Shown here in pieces: positions 53,175 through 62,230 of a DNA stretch of 64,000 bases. Made by a program: the position numbers and the translations under genes. How positions within the stretch are numbered: position 1 is the stretch's first letter; each line of letters opens with the position of its first letter. The notes under the pieces were generated by a model, which made no database searches, was not told the origin of the DNA, and worked only from the letters and a program-made list of their open reading frames with translations. Source of the DNA: Candidatus Sulfopaludibacter sp. SbA3 (GTDB lineage Bacteria; Acidobacteriota; Vicinamibacteria; Vicinamibacterales; UBA2999); the NCBI GenBank assembly GCA_945903265.1, contig CAMDNQ010000017.1, positions 1 through 64,000 of the forward strand. Reading direction: 5' to 3'.

Positions 53175-54263
53175 CTACGTGGCGTGCCGGAAATTGATGA
53201 TATCGCCGTCCTGCACGACGTACTCCTTGCCTTCAAGGCGCACTTCGCCATGTTCGCGGCACGCGGCGTAGGAACCTCTCGTGGTGAGGGCGTCGTAGGC
53301 GACCACTTCGGCACGGATGAATCCGCGCTCGATGTCGCTGTGGATTTCACCCGCCGCGGCCTGGGCGGGGGTGTTGCGTGCAATCGACCACGCGCGGCAC
53401 TCGTCCTCGCCGACCGTGAAGAAGGACATGTACCCGAGCAGGTCGTAGCTGGCGCGAATGACGCGATCGAGACCCGACTCCGTCAGCCCGAGATCCGCCA
53501 GAAACGCCGTCGCGTCATCCGGCTCGAGCCGTGAGATCTCGAGCTCGATCGTCGCGCAGAGCGCCACCGCGCGGGTCGCGGCGCGCGCGAGAAACGCGGT
53601 CAGTCCGGTATGCGCCGCGGCTTTGTCGATGCTCGCGCCGATCTGCGGCACGTCGGCTTCGTCCAGGTTGATGACGAGGAGGAGCGGCTTGGCGGAGAGG
53701 AACTGAAAGCCGCGCAGCCGCTTGCGGTCCTCGCCGCTGAGTTCGAGGGCGCGCAGGGGCGTACCTTCCTCGAGGGCCGTCTGGCAGCGCTGGAGCAGAT
53801 CCTTTTCCTTCTCCAGCTCTGTTGACTTTCCTTTCTTCAGGTCTTTCTCGATACGTTCGAGGCGACGCTCCGCGACACCGAGGTCGGCGAGGAGGAGTTC
53901 GTCTTCCATCGCCTGCGCGTCGCGCGCCGGATCGATCGAGCCCGCGGGATGCGGTACGGCGGGATCGCGAAACGCGCGCACGACGTGGACGAGGGCGTCG
54001 GCGTTCTTGTAGCCCGCGACATCCACAAGCGCTTGAGCGCCGGGCCGGGCGGCCGCGATCAGATCGGTGAATTCCACCGTCGCCGGGACGCGCTTCTTCG
54101 GGTTGTACATCGCCGACAGTGTGTCGAGACGGGCATCAGGGACCTTCGAGATCCCGATGGCGACGTCTCCTTTCCCGCGCGGGGCGTCGGCAACGCTCGT
54201 CATGAGCTGAAACAGCGTGGACTTGCCGGTGGAAGAGGAGCCGATGAGTGCCGCCCGAAGCAT
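53175..54263 (-). CDS. ychF: YchF/OLA1-family GTPase/ATPase
   Basis: A 362-aa protein. The P-loop is GSSSTGKSTLF in place of the usual GLPNVGKST. It has the G3-like VDVAGYKNADALVHVVRAF, a long coiled coil (about 120-180), NLDEAD at the G4 position (NxxE, giving adenine preference), and the C-terminal TGS domain with YMSFFTVGEDECRAW, IHSDIERGFIRAEVV and EYVVQDGDIINFRH. It binds the ribosome and influences translation under stress. It is divergent from mraZ and first in the glycan operon. Confidence 0.9.
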   Translation of the reverse strand: MLRAALIGSSSTGKSTLFQLMTSVADAPRGKGDVAIGISKVPDARLDTLSAMYNPKKRVPATVEFTDLIAAARPGAQALVDVAGYKNADALVHVVRAFRDPAVPHPAGSIDPARDAQAMEDELLLADLGVAERRLERIEKDLKKGKSTELEKEKDLLQRCQTALEEGTPLRALELSGEDRKRLRGFQFLSAKPLLLVINLDEADVPQIGASIDKAAAHTGLTAFLARAATRAVALCATIELEISRLEPDDATAFLADLGLTESGLDRVIRASYDLLGYMSFFTVGEDECRAWSIARNTPAQAAAGEIHSDIERGFIRAEVVAYDALTTRGSYAACREHGEVRLEGKEYVVQDGDIINFRHAT

Positions 54264-54345
54264 GGAGGCATCAGCCTAGCACTGCACCCGTATCGAAAGA
54301 TGGGCGAAGCTAAGGCGTAACTCCAATCGAGTAAGCAGGTTAGGG

Positions 54346-54374
54346 TTGACATCGCCTGTCACCACCCTTACTAT
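54346..54374 (+). promoter_or_regulatory. Sigma-70 promoter of the division cluster
   Basis: A consensus -35 box TTGACA (54346-54351) is separated by exactly 17 bp from TACTAT (54369-54374). Transcription should start near 54381, giving a leader of only about 12 bases before the mraZ ATG at 54393. It is the best promoter match in the window. Confidence 0.8.
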
Positions 54375-54378
54375 CCGA

Positions 54379-54403
54379 GTGGATTTTTGTGGATGAAAGT
54401 GGA
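54379..54403 (+). promoter_or_regulatory. Three-repeat MraZ operator overlapping the mraZ start
   Basis: GTGGA occurs three times at exact 10-bp spacing (54379-54383, 54389-54393, 54399-54403). MraZ binds direct repeats of a TGG-containing pentamer at about 10-bp spacing, one helical turn, via its ring-shaped oligomer. Here the repeats cover the predicted start of transcription and the ATG itself, well placed for autorepression of the cluster. Confidence 0.7.
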
Positions 54404-54851
54404 GCAAAAGGGCCTCAGAGGCAGCTCCGCCGCCCGGATCGACGACAAGGGGCGGCTGAAGGTGCCGACGGTTTTTCGCGGGGTGATCCGCGACCAGCAG
54501 GGCGACGACGTCTTCGTGACGAGCGTGACGGGGGAGTCCGTGCGCATCTATCCGCTCGCGACCTGGCTGGAGATCGAACGGAAGCTGCTCCAGATGCCCG
54601 GCAATCATCCCGCGCGGCTCAAGTTCCTCGATCGCGTCAATTACTACGGCCTGGCCGCCGAGCTCGATACGCAGGGCCGCGTCGTGGTGCCGCCGCACCT
54701 GCGCGAGAGCGCGTCGATCGTGGGCGACGTTCGCGTCTTCGGCCGGATCGACTACCTGGAAGTGTGGAACGAAGAGCGGTTCCTGCAGAAGCTGCATCGC
54801 GAGCCGTGGACCGACGACGACGGCATGGGTCTCGCGGAACACGGAATTTAA
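54393..54851 (+). CDS. mraZ: Transcriptional regulator MraZ
   Basis: A 152-aa protein with two SpoVT/AbrB-like MraZ repeats: SSAARIDDKGRLKVPTVFR (about 10-28) and AAELDTQGRVVVPPHLRES (about 86-104), each with the DxxGR signature; the spacing is normal. It represses the division and wall cluster by binding repeats at its own promoter. ATG 54393 is chosen; GTG 54387 is the alternative. There is no clear ribosome-binding site, because the operator occupies that position. Confidence 0.95.
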   Translation: MKVEQKGLRGSSAARIDDKGRLKVPTVFRGVIRDQQGDDVFVTSVTGESVRIYPLATWLEIERKLLQMPGNHPARLKFLDRVNYYGLAAELDTQGRVVVPPHLRESASIVGDVRVFGRIDYLEVWNEERFLQKLHREPWTDDDGMGLAEHGI

Positions 54852-54863
54852 GCCGGGTGACGC

Positions 54864-55751
54864 ATGCACGAACCGGTCATGGTCGCAGAGGCGCTCGAGC
54901 ATCTCGCCCCGGCGCGCGGCGGGCTGTTCGTGGACTGCACAGTGGGCTATGGCGGGCATACGCACGCGCTGCTCGACGCGGGCGCGACGCGCGTCATCGG
55001 CTTCGATCGGGATCAGGACGCGCTGGCGCACGCAGGCCGGACGCTGGCCGAGCACGAGTCGCGTGTTGATCTCGTGCACTCGGATTACCGCCGGCTGAAC
55101 GAGGTCCTCGACGCCCGGGGCGTCACGGCGGTGGACGGGCTGCTGGCGGACCTGGGCGTCTCGTCGATGCAGCTCGACGAGCCGGGGCGCGGGTTCAGTT
55201 TCCGGCGGGACGATCCACTGGACATGCGTATGGACCGCACCAGCGGTCCCACGGCGGCCGAGGCGATTCGGGACGCGGACGAACGGACGCTCGCCGACGT
55301 GATTTACGAGTTCGGAGAGGAGCGCCACTCGCGGAGGGTGGCGCGGGCGCTCGTCGACGCCCGCACACGCGGTGCGGTCGAGACGACGGGGCAGCTTGCC
55401 GACATCGTGCGGCGGGCGATCCCACGCAAGGGGTACTCACGCATCGATCCGGCGACGCGCACGTTTCAGGCGCTGCGGATCTGGGTCAACCGGGAGCTCG
55501 AGGGCCTCGACGCGTTTCTGCACGGCGCGGCCAGCCGTCTCGCGCCAGGCGGCCGGATGGTGGTGATCACGTTTCACTCGCTGGAGGACCGCATCGTGAA
55601 GCACACGCTGCGGGCCATTCAGTCAGAGGGCACGTCCGGCCTGACGGTCCGCACGAAGCGGCCGATGGTGCCGACCGAGGCGGAAGTCGATCGCAACCCG
55701 CGCGCACGCAGCGCCAAGCTGCGCGCCGCGGAGAGACACACAGCGGAGTGA
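54864..55751 (+). CDS. rsmH: 16S rRNA (cytosine1402-N4)-methyltransferase
   Basis: A 295-aa enzyme of the MraW family: begins MHEPVMVAEALEHL, then FVDCTVGYGGHTHALL (SAM loop), IGFDRDQDAL, VDGLLADLGVSSMQLDEPGRGFSF, RTFQALRIWVNRELEGL and FHSLEDRIVKH. It methylates C1402 of 16S rRNA in the P site. It lies 12 bp after mraZ in the standard division-cluster order. Confidence 0.95.
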   Translation: MHEPVMVAEALEHLAPARGGLFVDCTVGYGGHTHALLDAGATRVIGFDRDQDALAHAGRTLAEHESRVDLVHSDYRRLNEVLDARGVTAVDGLLADLGVSSMQLDEPGRGFSFRRDDPLDMRMDRTSGPTAAEAIRDADERTLADVIYEFGEERHSRRVARALVDARTRGAVETTGQLADIVRRAIPRKGYSRIDPATRTFQALRIWVNRELEGLDAFLHGAASRLAPGGRMVVITFHSLEDRIVKHTLRAIQSEGTSGLTVRTKRPMVPTEAEVDRNPRARSAKLRAAERHTAE

Positions 55752-55758
55752 GGTGGCC

Positions 55759-56151
55759 ATGACAGGCGAGACATTCGAATACGCCATCAAGAAAGACATC
55801 CGCAACAACCCGATTGTCCGCGAGGTCGATCGCGATCGCCATCGCGACATGTGGCGGACCGCAACGCTGAGCGTGTTCCTGGTCGGCGTCTTGCTGTTCT
55901 GGGCCTGGCAGCACTTCGAGCTGCTGCGGCACGGCTACCGCGTGGAACAGATGCAGCGGGAGCGCGCGGCCGAAACGGAAGTCAACCGCCACCTGCGGCT
56001 GGAGCTCGACACGCTGCGGTCGCCGGTCCGCATCGAGCGGCTGGCTACGGAGCGCCTGCACATGGTGGCGCCCGCCAAGAACGAGTCCGCGGTGATCGAG
56101 CGGGTCATGCCGGCGCCGGCGCCGCCCAGTTCCGCTGTCGCGCGCAGGTAG
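55759..56151 (+). CDS. ftsL: FtsL-like cell division protein
   Basis: A 130-aa bitopic protein: a charged cytoplasmic tail (1-34), one membrane helix (TATLSVFLVGVLLFWAW, about 35-52), then a coiled coil (LRHGYRVEQMQRERAAETEV) ending with SPVRIERLATERLHMVAP, the FtsL/DivIC-like 'xIxxxAxxxLxM' end. The sequence is poorly conserved between phyla; the identification rests on topology and position between rsmH and ftsI. ATG 55759 follows an AGG at good spacing; GTG 55753 is the alternative. Confidence 0.85.
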   Translation: MTGETFEYAIKKDIRNNPIVREVDRDRHRDMWRTATLSVFLVGVLLFWAWQHFELLRHGYRVEQMQRERAAETEVNRHLRLELDTLRSPVRIERLATERLHMVAPAKNESAVIERVMPAPAPPSSAVARR

Positions 56152-56167
56152 CCCCGACCGCGCCACC

Positions 56168-58198
56168 GTGACGCCCGTGGAACAGACCCCCGCCCCCGAC
56201 TGGCGCAGAACCATGCAGCGCCGGCTGATCGTTGCCGCGGCGGCGCTTGCCTGCTGGTCCGTCGGCATCGAAGCGCGCCTCATCTACCTGCAGGTCGTTC
56301 GTCACGACGATCTCGCCTCCCGCGCGGAGCGGCAGCAGTCCCGCACCATCGAGAGCGCAGCCAAACGCGGCGACATCCTGGATCGGAACGGGCGGGTGCT
56401 GGCCTACAGCGTCGACGCGGAGTCGGTCTATGCCGTCCCGACCGAGATCGCGGATCCGGATGCTGCGGCGCGCGCGCTCTGTGGCGTGCTCGACAACTGC
56501 AAAGCGCGCGAACGGGACGCGCTGGCCGAGCGGATCCGCCGGGGCCGTGCGTTCGCCTATGTCCAGCGCCAGGTGACGCCGGACGAAGCACGGCGTGTCG
56601 CGAATCTGAAGCTCGATGGCATCGGCTTCATGAAGGAGAGCCGCCGGTTCTATCCGAACAAGGACCTGGGCGCCCACGTGCTCGGCTACGTCGGCATCGA
56701 CAACAAGGGCCTGAACGGCATCGAAGCCTCCTACGATGCGCTGATCAAGGGCCGTCCCGGCACGGTCCTCATTCAAACGGACGCGAGGCGGCAGGCGTTC
56801 AGCCGGGTGGAACGTCCGGCCACCGCGGGCGCGGCTCTCGAGCTCACCGTCGACCAGACGCTCCAGCACATCGTCGAACGGGAACTGCGAATCGGAGTCG
56901 AGGAGAACCGGGCGGCCGGCGGCACGGCGGTGGTCATGGATCCCCGGACCGGCGAGATCCTGGCGCTTGCGAACTGGCCCACGTTCAACCCGAACGCCTA
57001 CCGCGACGCCGCGAAGGGCGCGCAGCGCAACAGGGCCGTGCAGGACATTTACGAACCCGGGTCGACGTTCAAAATCGTCACCGCATCGGCTGCGATCGAA
57101 GAAGAGATCGTCAAGCCTGAGGATCTCATCGACGTCAGCGCGGGCCGCATCCGATTCGGATCGCGGGTCATCAACGATGACCATCGCGAGGGCGTGCTGT
57201 CGTTTGCGGACGTGATCGTGAAGTCGAGCAACGTCGGCGCGATCAAGGTGGGTCTCAGGCTGGGGCCGGAGCGTCTGGGTGCGTATACAAGCCGGTTCGG
57301 TTTCGGCCGGCGCATGTCGCCTGACTTCCCTGGCGAGAACGCCGGCATCGTGTGGGATCCCTCCAAGCTGAACGACAGCGCGCTCGCCTCGGTGTCGATG
57401 GGATACCAGGTGGGCGTGACGCCGCTGCAGATGGCCGCCGCGATGAGCTCCATTGCCAACGGCGGCGAACTTGTCGAGCCACGAATCGTCCGCGCCGTGA
57501 TCGACGAAACCGGACGGAAGCCGGTGCCCCGCAAGGTGCTCCGGCGCACGGTCTCCGCGCGGACGTCTGCGGTGCTGACCGACATCATGGAGCAGGTCAT
57601 CGAGCGCGGCACCGGCAGCCGCGCGCGAGTCGACGGCTTCACGGTCGCTGGAAAGACGGGGACCGCTCAGAAGGTCGTGGACGGCAAGTACTCGAGGTCC
57701 GAGTACAACGCGTCATTCGTCGGCTTCATCCCATCGCGACAGCCGGTGTTTGCGATCGTCGTCGTCATCGACTCGCCTCACGGCAAGAACCTGTACTACG
57801 GCGGCTCTGTGGCGGCGCCGATCTGGCAGCGGATTGCCGCATCCGGTCTGCGTCTCTACGGGGTTCCACCGTCGATCAATCCTGCGCCGCCCGTGCTGAT
57901 CGCGCGCCGCGAGGAACCGCGTGAGCGGCCGACATCCGGCCCGGCCACGCTGCCGGCGATCGTGACGCTGCAGAACGGCGCCGCCGGCTCCGCATCGCTC
58001 TTCCCGGATCTCCGCGGCCTCGGCGCGCGCGATGCATTGCGCGTCCTCGCGCGTCTGGGCATGACGGCCCGCCTGCGTGGCGACGGCGTCGTGCTCGATC
58101 AGGATCCGCTGCCAGGCACACCGATCGAGCGCGGATCTGTATCCACGCTGAGACTCGGGCGCGAGATGTCGACGGGGACGTCTGGCGGAGGGTCATGA
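56168..58198 (+). CDS. ftsI: Septal peptidoglycan transpeptidase FtsI/PBP with PASTA domain
   Basis: A 676-aa class B penicillin-binding protein. An N-terminal membrane helix (LIVAAAALACWSVGIEARLIYL) precedes the pedestal domain with RGDILDRNGRVLA, and the transpeptidase has SxxK in EPGSTFKIV, SxN in VKSSNVGA and KTG in VAGKTGTAQK. A single C-terminal PASTA domain (about 610-665, LFPDLRGLGARDALRVLARLG) follows, unlike E. coli FtsI. The GTG start is 16 bp after ftsL. The TGA overlaps the murE ATG. Confidence 0.95.
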   Translation: MTPVEQTPAPDWRRTMQRRLIVAAAALACWSVGIEARLIYLQVVRHDDLASRAERQQSRTIESAAKRGDILDRNGRVLAYSVDAESVYAVPTEIADPDAAARALCGVLDNCKARERDALAERIRRGRAFAYVQRQVTPDEARRVANLKLDGIGFMKESRRFYPNKDLGAHVLGYVGIDNKGLNGIEASYDALIKGRPGTVLIQTDARRQAFSRVERPATAGAALELTVDQTLQHIVERELRIGVEENRAAGGTAVVMDPRTGEILALANWPTFNPNAYRDAAKGAQRNRAVQDIYEPGSTFKIVTASAAIEEEIVKPEDLIDVSAGRIRFGSRVINDDHREGVLSFADVIVKSSNVGAIKVGLRLGPERLGAYTSRFGFGRRMSPDFPGENAGIVWDPSKLNDSALASVSMGYQVGVTPLQMAAAMSSIANGGELVEPRIVRAVIDETGRKPVPRKVLRRTVSARTSAVLTDIMEQVIERGTGSRARVDGFTVAGKTGTAQKVVDGKYSRSEYNASFVGFIPSRQPVFAIVVVIDSPHGKNLYYGGSVAAPIWQRIAASGLRLYGVPPSINPAPPVLIARREEPRERPTSGPATLPAIVTLQNGAAGSASLFPDLRGLGARDALRVLARLGMTARLRGDGVVLDQDPLPGTPIERGSVSTLRLGREMSTGTSGGGS

Positions 58199-59745
58199 CG
58201 GTTGGGGATCTGGTGCAGCAGGCGATCGCGCATGGCGGATCCCCGTCACGTCCAGCGGCCATGGCCCCAGCGGACACGGCCCCAGGGGACACGGCCCGGT
58301 GGGAACGCGCGCTTCAGATCGAATGCCGCGGCGTGACGCATGACTCGCGCCGTGCCGCGCGAGGATGGATCTTCGTTGCGTTGCGCGGGTTGAAAGCCGA
58401 CGGCGCGGACTTCGCTCCCGCGGCCGTCGCATCCGGCGCCGCCGCCATCGTCGCCGAGCGCGAACCGGCGACGCCGCTGTCCGTGCCGTGGATCGTCGTG
58501 AAGGACGCGCGGATGGCGCTCGCGTGGATGGCGGCCGAATTCTTCGGCCATCCGAGCCGCCAGATGCAGGTCATCGGGATCACCGGGACCAACGGAAAGA
58601 CGACAACAAGCTACCTCGTGAGCTCGATTTTCGAAGCCGCGGGCATCCGGTGCGGGTTGATGGGAACGGTGCTCTACCGAACCGGCGAGCGGGAATTTGC
58701 GGCGACGCGGACCACCCCCGAAGCGCCCGAGCTGCAGGAAATGCTCCGCGAGATGGTCGACGCCGGCTGCCGCGCCTGCGCGATGGAGGTGTCATCGCAC
58801 GCGCTGGCACTCCGCCGCGCCGACGCGATTCAGTTCGCCGGGGGCGTGTTCACCAACCTGACGCGCGATCACCTCGATTTCCATGCGGACATGGAGGATT
58901 ACTTCTCGGCGAAGCGGCGGCTGTTCGAGCTATTGCCGGACGACGCGCCTGCCGCCGTCAACGTGGACGATCCCCGCGGTCAGGCGATCGTGGACCTCGT
59001 CAAGCGACCGGTGACATACGCCGTCAACCGCGCGGCCGACGTGACGCCGGGGCCGCTCACCCTCTCGCTCGACGGTGTCGATTTCGAAGCGCGAACGCCG
59101 CAGGGCACAGTGCACGTGCAGTCGCCTCTTGTGGGACGTCCCAACGTCTACAACATTCTCGCGGCCATCAGCGTGACGGTTGCCGCCGGCGCACCGCTCG
59201 AGGCCGTCGAGCGCGGCCTGTCGCGGCTCGCGGGCGTGCCAGGCCGTTTTCAGCGCGCATCGTCGTCCGCAGACGACATCGGCGTCATGGTGGATTACGC
59301 CCATACCGACGACGCGCTTCGCAACCTTCTGGAAACCGCGAGGCCTCTCGCACGGCGGAAGCTGATCACGGTGTTCGGCGCGGGCGGCGATCGCGACCGC
59401 GCGAAGCGGCCGCTCATGGGCATGGTGGCGGCCCGGTTGAGCGACGTCGTCGTCCTGACATCGGACAACCCGCGCAGCGAAGACCCGCAGCGCATCATCG
59501 ACGAACTGAATCTCGGCGCCCAGCCCGAGACGCGCCAGCGCGATGTCGACGTGCTCACCGTGGTGGACCGCCGTGAGGCGATCCTGCGCGCGGTCAGTCT
59601 TGCCGGCCCCGGCGATCTGGTCCTCATCGCCGGCAAGGGGCACGAGAAATACCAGGAGGCGGGCGGCACAACGACGCCGTTCGACGACGTGGCGGTGGCG
59701 CAGGAGGCGTTGGAGGCGCGACGCAACAGGGTCAGGGTTGGGTGA
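58195..59745 (+). CDS. murE: UDP-MurNAc-tripeptide synthetase (meso-diaminopimelate-adding)
   Basis: A 516-aa Mur ligase: GITGTNGKTTTSYLV (ATP loop), AMEVSSHALAL, TNLTRDHLDFHADMEDY, VMVDYAHTDDALRN, and TSDNPRSEDP, where DNPR is the signature for meso-A2pm addition. It extends UDP-MurNAc-dipeptide. The N-terminus (about 18-38) has an extra Ala/Pro-rich loop made by a 15-bp tandem repeat at 58263-58292. The start overlaps ftsI by 4 bp. Confidence 0.95.
   Translation: MTVGDLVQQAIAHGGSPSRPAAMAPADTAPGDTARWERALQIECRGVTHDSRRAARGWIFVALRGLKADGADFAPAAVASGAAAIVAEREPATPLSVPWIVVKDARMALAWMAAEFFGHPSRQMQVIGITGTNGKTTTSYLVSSIFEAAGIRCGLMGTVLYRTGEREFAATRTTPEAPELQEMLREMVDAGCRACAMEVSSHALALRRADAIQFAGGVFTNLTRDHLDFHADMEDYFSAKRRLFELLPDDAPAAVNVDDPRGQAIVDLVKRPVTYAVNRAADVTPGPLTLSLDGVDFEARTPQGTVHVQSPLVGRPNVYNILAAISVTVAAGAPLEAVERGLSRLAGVPGRFQRASSSADDIGVMVDYAHTDDALRNLLETARPLARRKLITVFGAGGDRDRAKRPLMGMVAARLSDVVVLTSDNPRSEDPQRIIDELNLGAQPETRQRDVDVLTVVDRREAILRAVSLAGPGDLVLIAGKGHEKYQEAGGTTTPFDDVAVAQEALEARRNRVRVG
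58263..58292 (+). repeat. 15-bp tandem repeat in murE
   Basis: GGCCCCAGCGGACAC is followed directly by GGCCCCAGGGGACAC and a partial third copy beginning GGCCCGG. It encodes the in-frame, low-complexity APADTAPGDTA in the N-terminal loop of MurE. Confidence 0.7.
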
Positions 59746-61141
59746 CGAACTCCGTCTCACATTGCAGTCATTGGCCGACGCGGTCGGCGGGCAGATTCAG
59801 TCAGGGGATCCGGACGGCGAGATTGGCAACATCGTGATCGACACACGCACGCTCCAGCCGGGCGACTTCTTTGTCGCGCTTCGAGGCGAGCGCTTTGACG
59901 GACACGCGTTCGTCGGCGATGCGTTGACGAGGGGCGCGGCGGGCGCGTTGGTCGATCGTCCTGTGCAGGGAACGAATGTCGGGTCCGCCGCGGTCGTGCA
60001 GGTCGGCGACACCACGCGTGCCCTGCAGGATCTTGCGCACGCCGTGCGTGCGGCCAGCGGCACCAGGGTTGTCGCGATTACCGGCAGCGCCGGCAAAACC
60101 ACGACCAAGGAAGCGATTGCCGAGTTTCTATCGCTGCGGTGTCGCGTCGTGAAGAACAAGGGGAACCTGAACAACCACATCGGACTGCCGCTGTCGCTGC
60201 TCCAGCTGCGCGAGCGGCCGCAAGTCGCCGTGATGGAGCTGGGCATGAACCACGCCGGCGAGATCCGCACGCTGGCGGCGGTCGCCGCGCCGGACGTTCG
60301 CGTGTGGACCAACGTCGGCGATGCGCACATCGGGTTCTTCGGATCGCCCGACGCGATTGCGGACGCGAAGGCGGAGATCCTGGAGGGCGCACGCCCCGAC
60401 GATCTGCTCGTCTGCAACGCCGACGACGCGCGCATCACTGCGAGGACCGGGGCGTTCGCCGGGCGCATCGTTACATTCGGCACGTCGGTGCATGCGACCG
60501 TTCGTGCCAGCGACATCGAGGATCTGGGCGTCGACGGCATGCGCGCGCGCGTGACGACGCCCAATGGCGAGCGTGTCATCGCCACCCCGCTCCTCGGTCG
60601 TGGAAACCTCGACAACGTGCTGGCGGCCACGGCCGTCGCGCTGGAGTTCGGGATTCCGCTCGACGAGATCGCCGCCGCCGCGATGCGGCTGAAGCCGGCC
60701 GACCGGCGCGGCGCCGTGCGGCGTCTTCGTGGCGGCATCGTCCTCATCGACGATTCCTACAACTCGAGTCCGGAAGCGCTGCGGCTGGCCCTCGACGTGC
60801 TGGCGCGCGAGACGCGCATTGCCAGGAAAGTCGCCGTCCTCGGAGAGATGCTCGAGCTCGGCGATCGGTCGACCGCGCTTCATGCAGAGTCTGGCCGCCG
60901 CGCCGCGGCGGCGGGCCTGCGGATGCTGATCGCGATCGGCGGCGGCGGCGCGCGCGCGCTTGCGGACGCTGCGGTGGCCGCCGGCATGCCGGCCGCATCC
61001 GTCAGTTACTTCGAGAAGAGCGAGCTGGCTGCGCCCGCGGCGGCGGCGGCCGTCAAAGCTGGTGACCTCGTGCTCGTGAAGGGTTCGCGCGGCACGCGGA
61101 CGGATATCGTTGCCGACCGTCTTGCGGCGGAGTTCAGCTGA
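59738..61141 (+). CDS. murF: UDP-MurNAc-tripeptide:D-Ala-D-Ala ligase
   Basis: A 467-aa Mur ligase: IDTRTLQPGDFFVALRGERFDGHAFV at the N-terminus, ITGSAGKTTTKEAIAEFL (ATP loop), NKGNLNNHIGLPLSLL, ELGMNHAGEIRTLA, NVGDAHIGFFGS and IDDSYNSSPEALRLAL. It adds D-Ala-D-Ala. No ATG is available: TTG 59738, overlapping murE by 8 bp, fits best; TTG 59762 is the alternative. The TGA shares one base with the mraY ATG. Confidence 0.93.
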   Translation: MGDELRLTLQSLADAVGGQIQSGDPDGEIGNIVIDTRTLQPGDFFVALRGERFDGHAFVGDALTRGAAGALVDRPVQGTNVGSAAVVQVGDTTRALQDLAHAVRAASGTRVVAITGSAGKTTTKEAIAEFLSLRCRVVKNKGNLNNHIGLPLSLLQLRERPQVAVMELGMNHAGEIRTLAAVAAPDVRVWTNVGDAHIGFFGSPDAIADAKAEILEGARPDDLLVCNADDARITARTGAFAGRIVTFGTSVHATVRASDIEDLGVDGMRARVTTPNGERVIATPLLGRGNLDNVLAATAVALEFGIPLDEIAAAAMRLKPADRRGAVRRLRGGIVLIDDSYNSSPEALRLALDVLARETRIARKVAVLGEMLELGDRSTALHAESGRRAAAAGLRMLIAIGGGGARALADAAVAAGMPAASVSYFEKSELAAPAAAAAVKAGDLVLVKGSRGTRTDIVADRLAAEFS

Positions 61142-62226
61142 TGCTGTTTGAACTGCTGCCGCCGCTCGAGCCGTTCTTCGGTCCGTTGAACGTCGTGCGC
61201 TACATCACGTTCCGGACCGCGGCCGCGAGTCTCACGGCACTGCTCATCAGCCTCGTGCTCGGGCCCTGGATGATCCGGAAGCTTCGCGACTTCCAGATCG
61301 GGCAGGTGATCCGGCAGGAGGGGCCGCAGTCGCATCGCGCCAAGGCCGGGACGCCGACCATGGGCGGGCTGCTCATCCTCACGGCGGCGGTCGTGCCGAC
61401 GCTGTTCTGGGCCGACCTCGCGAACCCGTACATCTGGATCGCGGTGCTCGCGACGTGCGCGTTCGGCGCGGTCGGTTTCGCCGATGACTACCTGAAGATC
61501 GTGCGACGCACGCACCACGGTCTGCGCCCGCGCTACAAGATGGGACTGCAGATCGCGATCGCGCTCGTCATCGGCGTGATCCTGATGCTGCTCGCCGACA
61601 ATAACCTGTACAACACGCGGCTCATCTTTCCGTTTTTCAAGAACCTGATTCCCGATCTCGGCTGGTTCTACGTGGCGTTCGCCGTCCTCGTGCTGGTCGG
61701 CGCGACGAACGCCGTCAATCTCACCGATGGCCTCGATGGCCTCGCCATCAGCACCTTCGGCGTCTCGGCGGCGGCGTTCACGGCGCTCGCGTACGTGACG
61801 GGCCACGCGGTGCTCGCCGACTATCTTTTCCTCGTGCGATTCGAGCCCGCCGGCGAGCTGACGATCTTCTGTGGCGCGCTCGTCGGCGCGAGCCTCGGGT
61901 TCCTCTGGTACAACTCGTACCCCGCCGAAATCTTCATGGGCGACGTCGGCTCCCTCGCGCTCGGCGGCGCACTGGGCACGGTCGCCATTCTCATCAAGCA
62001 GGAACTGCTGCTGCCGATCGTCGGCGGCATCTTCGTCATCGAGGCCCTGTCGGTGATCGTCCAGGTCGGGTCCTTCAAGCTGACCGGGCAGCGCGTCTTC
62101 AAGATGGCGCCCATTCACCATCATTTCGAGCTGATCGGCTGGAGCGAGCCCAAAGTCATTACGCGCTTTCTCATCGTCGCCGTGATCTTCGCGCTCTTCA
62201 GCCTGACGACGTTGAAGCTGCGGTGA
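61141..62226 (+). CDS. mraY: Phospho-MurNAc-pentapeptide transferase
   Basis: A 361-aa polytopic enzyme with about ten helices: HRAKAGTPTMGGLLIL, GFADDYLK, TNAVNLTDGLDGLA (catalytic Asp pair region), YPAEIFMGDVGSLALGG and MAPIHHHFELIG with the HHH motif. It makes lipid I from UDP-MurNAc-pentapeptide and undecaprenyl phosphate. The ATG overlaps the murF stop (TGATG). Confidence 0.97.
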   Translation: MLFELLPPLEPFFGPLNVVRYITFRTAAASLTALLISLVLGPWMIRKLRDFQIGQVIRQEGPQSHRAKAGTPTMGGLLILTAAVVPTLFWADLANPYIWIAVLATCAFGAVGFADDYLKIVRRTHHGLRPRYKMGLQIAIALVIGVILMLLADNNLYNTRLIFPFFKNLIPDLGWFYVAFAVLVLVGATNAVNLTDGLDGLAISTFGVSAAAFTALAYVTGHAVLADYLFLVRFEPAGELTIFCGALVGASLGFLWYNSYPAEIFMGDVGSLALGGALGTVAILIKQELLLPIVGGIFVIEALSVIVQVGSFKLTGQRVFKMAPIHHHFELIGWSEPKVITRFLIVAVIFALFSLTTLKLR

Positions 62227-62230
62227 TGGT

